Part shown: positions 63,301 to 64,000 of the stretch, piece by piece
Position numbering within the stretch: position 1 is the stretch's first letter
How the letters are laid out: each line of letters starts with the position of its first letter
Origin: Alcaligenes aquatilis
GTDB taxonomy: Bacteria; Pseudomonadota; Gammaproteobacteria; Burkholderiales; Burkholderiaceae_B
Length of the DNA stretch: 64,000 bases
Reading direction: 5' to 3'
NCBI RefSeq assembly: GCF_003076515.1
Contig: NZ_CP022390.1
Location: 2,920,472-2,984,471, forward strand
Notes under the pieces: model-generated
The model's input: the letters and a program-made list of their open reading frames with translations, nothing else
The model's database searches: none
Told to the model about the DNA's origin: nothing
Program-made: the position numbers and the translations under genes

Positions 63301-63566
63301 AACCGAAACGGGCTGATGGTGATGCAGGTGTGCAGAGCTATCAACAATAGACGCTCCACGCAGCTAGAGTCAGGCAAGCACCATGACGATGGAAGCAATG
63401 GCGGGTAACAGCCGTACAGCAGGAAGGAAGATCAGTAACCGAAACGGGCTGATGGTGATGCAGGTGTGCAGAGCTATCAACAACAAACACCCCACGCAGC
63501 CAGAGTTAGGCAAGCACCATGACGATAGAAGCGACGGTGGGTAAGCGAACAGAGGAAGGAAGGTAG
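63301..63566. repeat. Imperfect tandem repeat, two copies of about 136 bp
   Basis: The sequence starting AACCGAAACGGGCTGATGG at 63301 recurs at 63437. The first ~45 bases are identical and the rest (CACGCAGC..AGAGT..GGCAAGCACCATGACGAT..) differs at scattered positions. Period 136 bp; the second copy fades near 63566 at the AGGAAGGAAGG tract. Confidence 0.85.
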
Positions 63567-63717
63567 GTTAAGAAGCGCCCGGAATGAGTTTTTACGGGTG
63601 GGATGGAGGGGTGTTGTAGAAGAAGAATGGGGAAGATCCAGCGTCCCCCCAGCCGATAGACCATCAGCTCGATCAAACCACAGGCTTTCTTGGCTCACTG
63701 GATGCCAATCCACGTAA

Positions 63718-63896
63718 CTACCCGAGGCAAGCCGAGAAGAAGGGGCGGACAACAGCCGTACAGAAGAAGGAAGGAAGGTGAGGCTGAAGGCTCCGACCTG
63801 TATTAGCAGCACCGGATGCTACGCGGCGGAGCTACCCGAGGGGCAAGCCGAAGCAGACACGAGTAAGCCGTACAGAAGAAGAAGGGAGACAAGGTG
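63718..63896. repeat. Diverged direct repeat with CTACCCGAGGCAAGCCGA and GCCGTACAGAAGAAG
   Basis: CTACCCGAG(GG)CAAGCCGA occurs at 63718 and 63832, and GCCGTACAGAAGAAG at 63755 and 63867. A related GCCGTACAGCAGGAAGG occurs at 63411 in the tandem repeat to the left. All may be pieces of one dispersed repeat family. Confidence 0.6.
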
Positions 63897-64000
63897 CCCA
63901 GAACGGGCCAGGAGGAAGGAAGGGACGTCCGACCGATGATCGCAGGGATCCGGTCCTTATGCCGCCAGAACACAGCTGGGCAGCCGTGTGTACGTGTGGC

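Larger units (their letters stand above)
63171..64000. other. Right-end region without a convincing gene, repeat-rich
   Basis: About 830 bases. A 111-codon minus-strand frame (63477-63812) crosses the repeats, has no ribosome site and is not called. Purine-rich GGAAGGAAGG-type tracts recur. The region runs off the window. Confidence 0.5.

Noticed and set aside
63477..63812. 111-codon minus-strand frame
   Set aside because: Runs across the imperfect repeats and lacks a ribosome site or protein-like pattern.

Overview
The window (about 57% G+C by eye, dense genes, ATGA overlaps) looks like the chromosome of a betaproteobacterium of the Alcaligenaceae, most likely an Alcaligenes species. This rests on the moderate G+C, the rpe-gph-trpEGDC gene order, the ubiUVT and Fnr-type anaerobic genes, and the style of the transporter operons. 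No 16S or other species marker is present, so the genus is an inference.

Layout. 1-8.5 kb: the 3' part of a TerC/CBS membrane protein, an orphan FecR-type anti-sigma regulator, a LysR regulator divergent from a YdcZ-like permease, a Bcr/CflA MFS exporter and a large SUV3-like RNA helicase. 8.8-13.5 kb: a ferric-siderophore import unit (FecCD-type permease, ATPase, binding protein) flanked by two IroE-like esterases, with a Fur-like site between the divergent genes. 13.7-19.8 kb: an octopine/nopaline dehydrogenase-like enzyme, a 3-hydroxyacyl-CoA dehydrogenase-like enzyme, a complete NMT1/TauABC-type importer and a MarR regulator, which together suggest uptake and oxidation of an unidentified opine- or carnitine-like compound.

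19.9-39 kb is the most striking part. A strong Fur box precedes a complete branched-chain amino-acid (LIV)-type ABC transporter with a Tat-exported binding protein. It runs straight into a catechol siderophore pathway: phosphopantetheinyl transferase, DHB-AMP ligase, free-standing aryl carrier protein, EntF-like serine NRPS (predicted code DVWHFSLVDK), EntS-like exporter, a YncE-like beta-propeller, isochorismate synthase, free-standing isochorismatase and DHB dehydrogenase. A third, periplasmic Fes-like esterase lies convergently beyond a 14-copy GGTCA tandem repeat and a 233-bp palindromic element. The predicted product is enterobactin-like (DHB-serine units). No TonB-dependent receptor is present in the window.

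39-47 kb: a chemoreceptor, an unusual regulator with a winged helix and a degenerate EAL domain, dsbC, a UbiH-family hydroxylase, mltA, apaG. 46.5-54.6 kb: rpe, an EAL-CBS-GGDEF protein on the other strand, gph, a trp leader peptide with attenuator, trpE, trpG, trpD, trpC and a HIT protein. 54.9-63.1 kb: an anaerobic block with paired NrdR boxes and Fnr/Dnr-type boxes. It contains an anaerobic ribonucleotide reductase whose glycyl-radical domain is encoded by a separate 60-codon gene, its activase NrdG, ubiU-ubiV-ubiT for O2-independent ubiquinone synthesis, a DUF2249 protein, a multi-pass membrane protein and a Dnr-like regulator. The last ~900 bases hold no convincing gene but several imperfect direct repeats.
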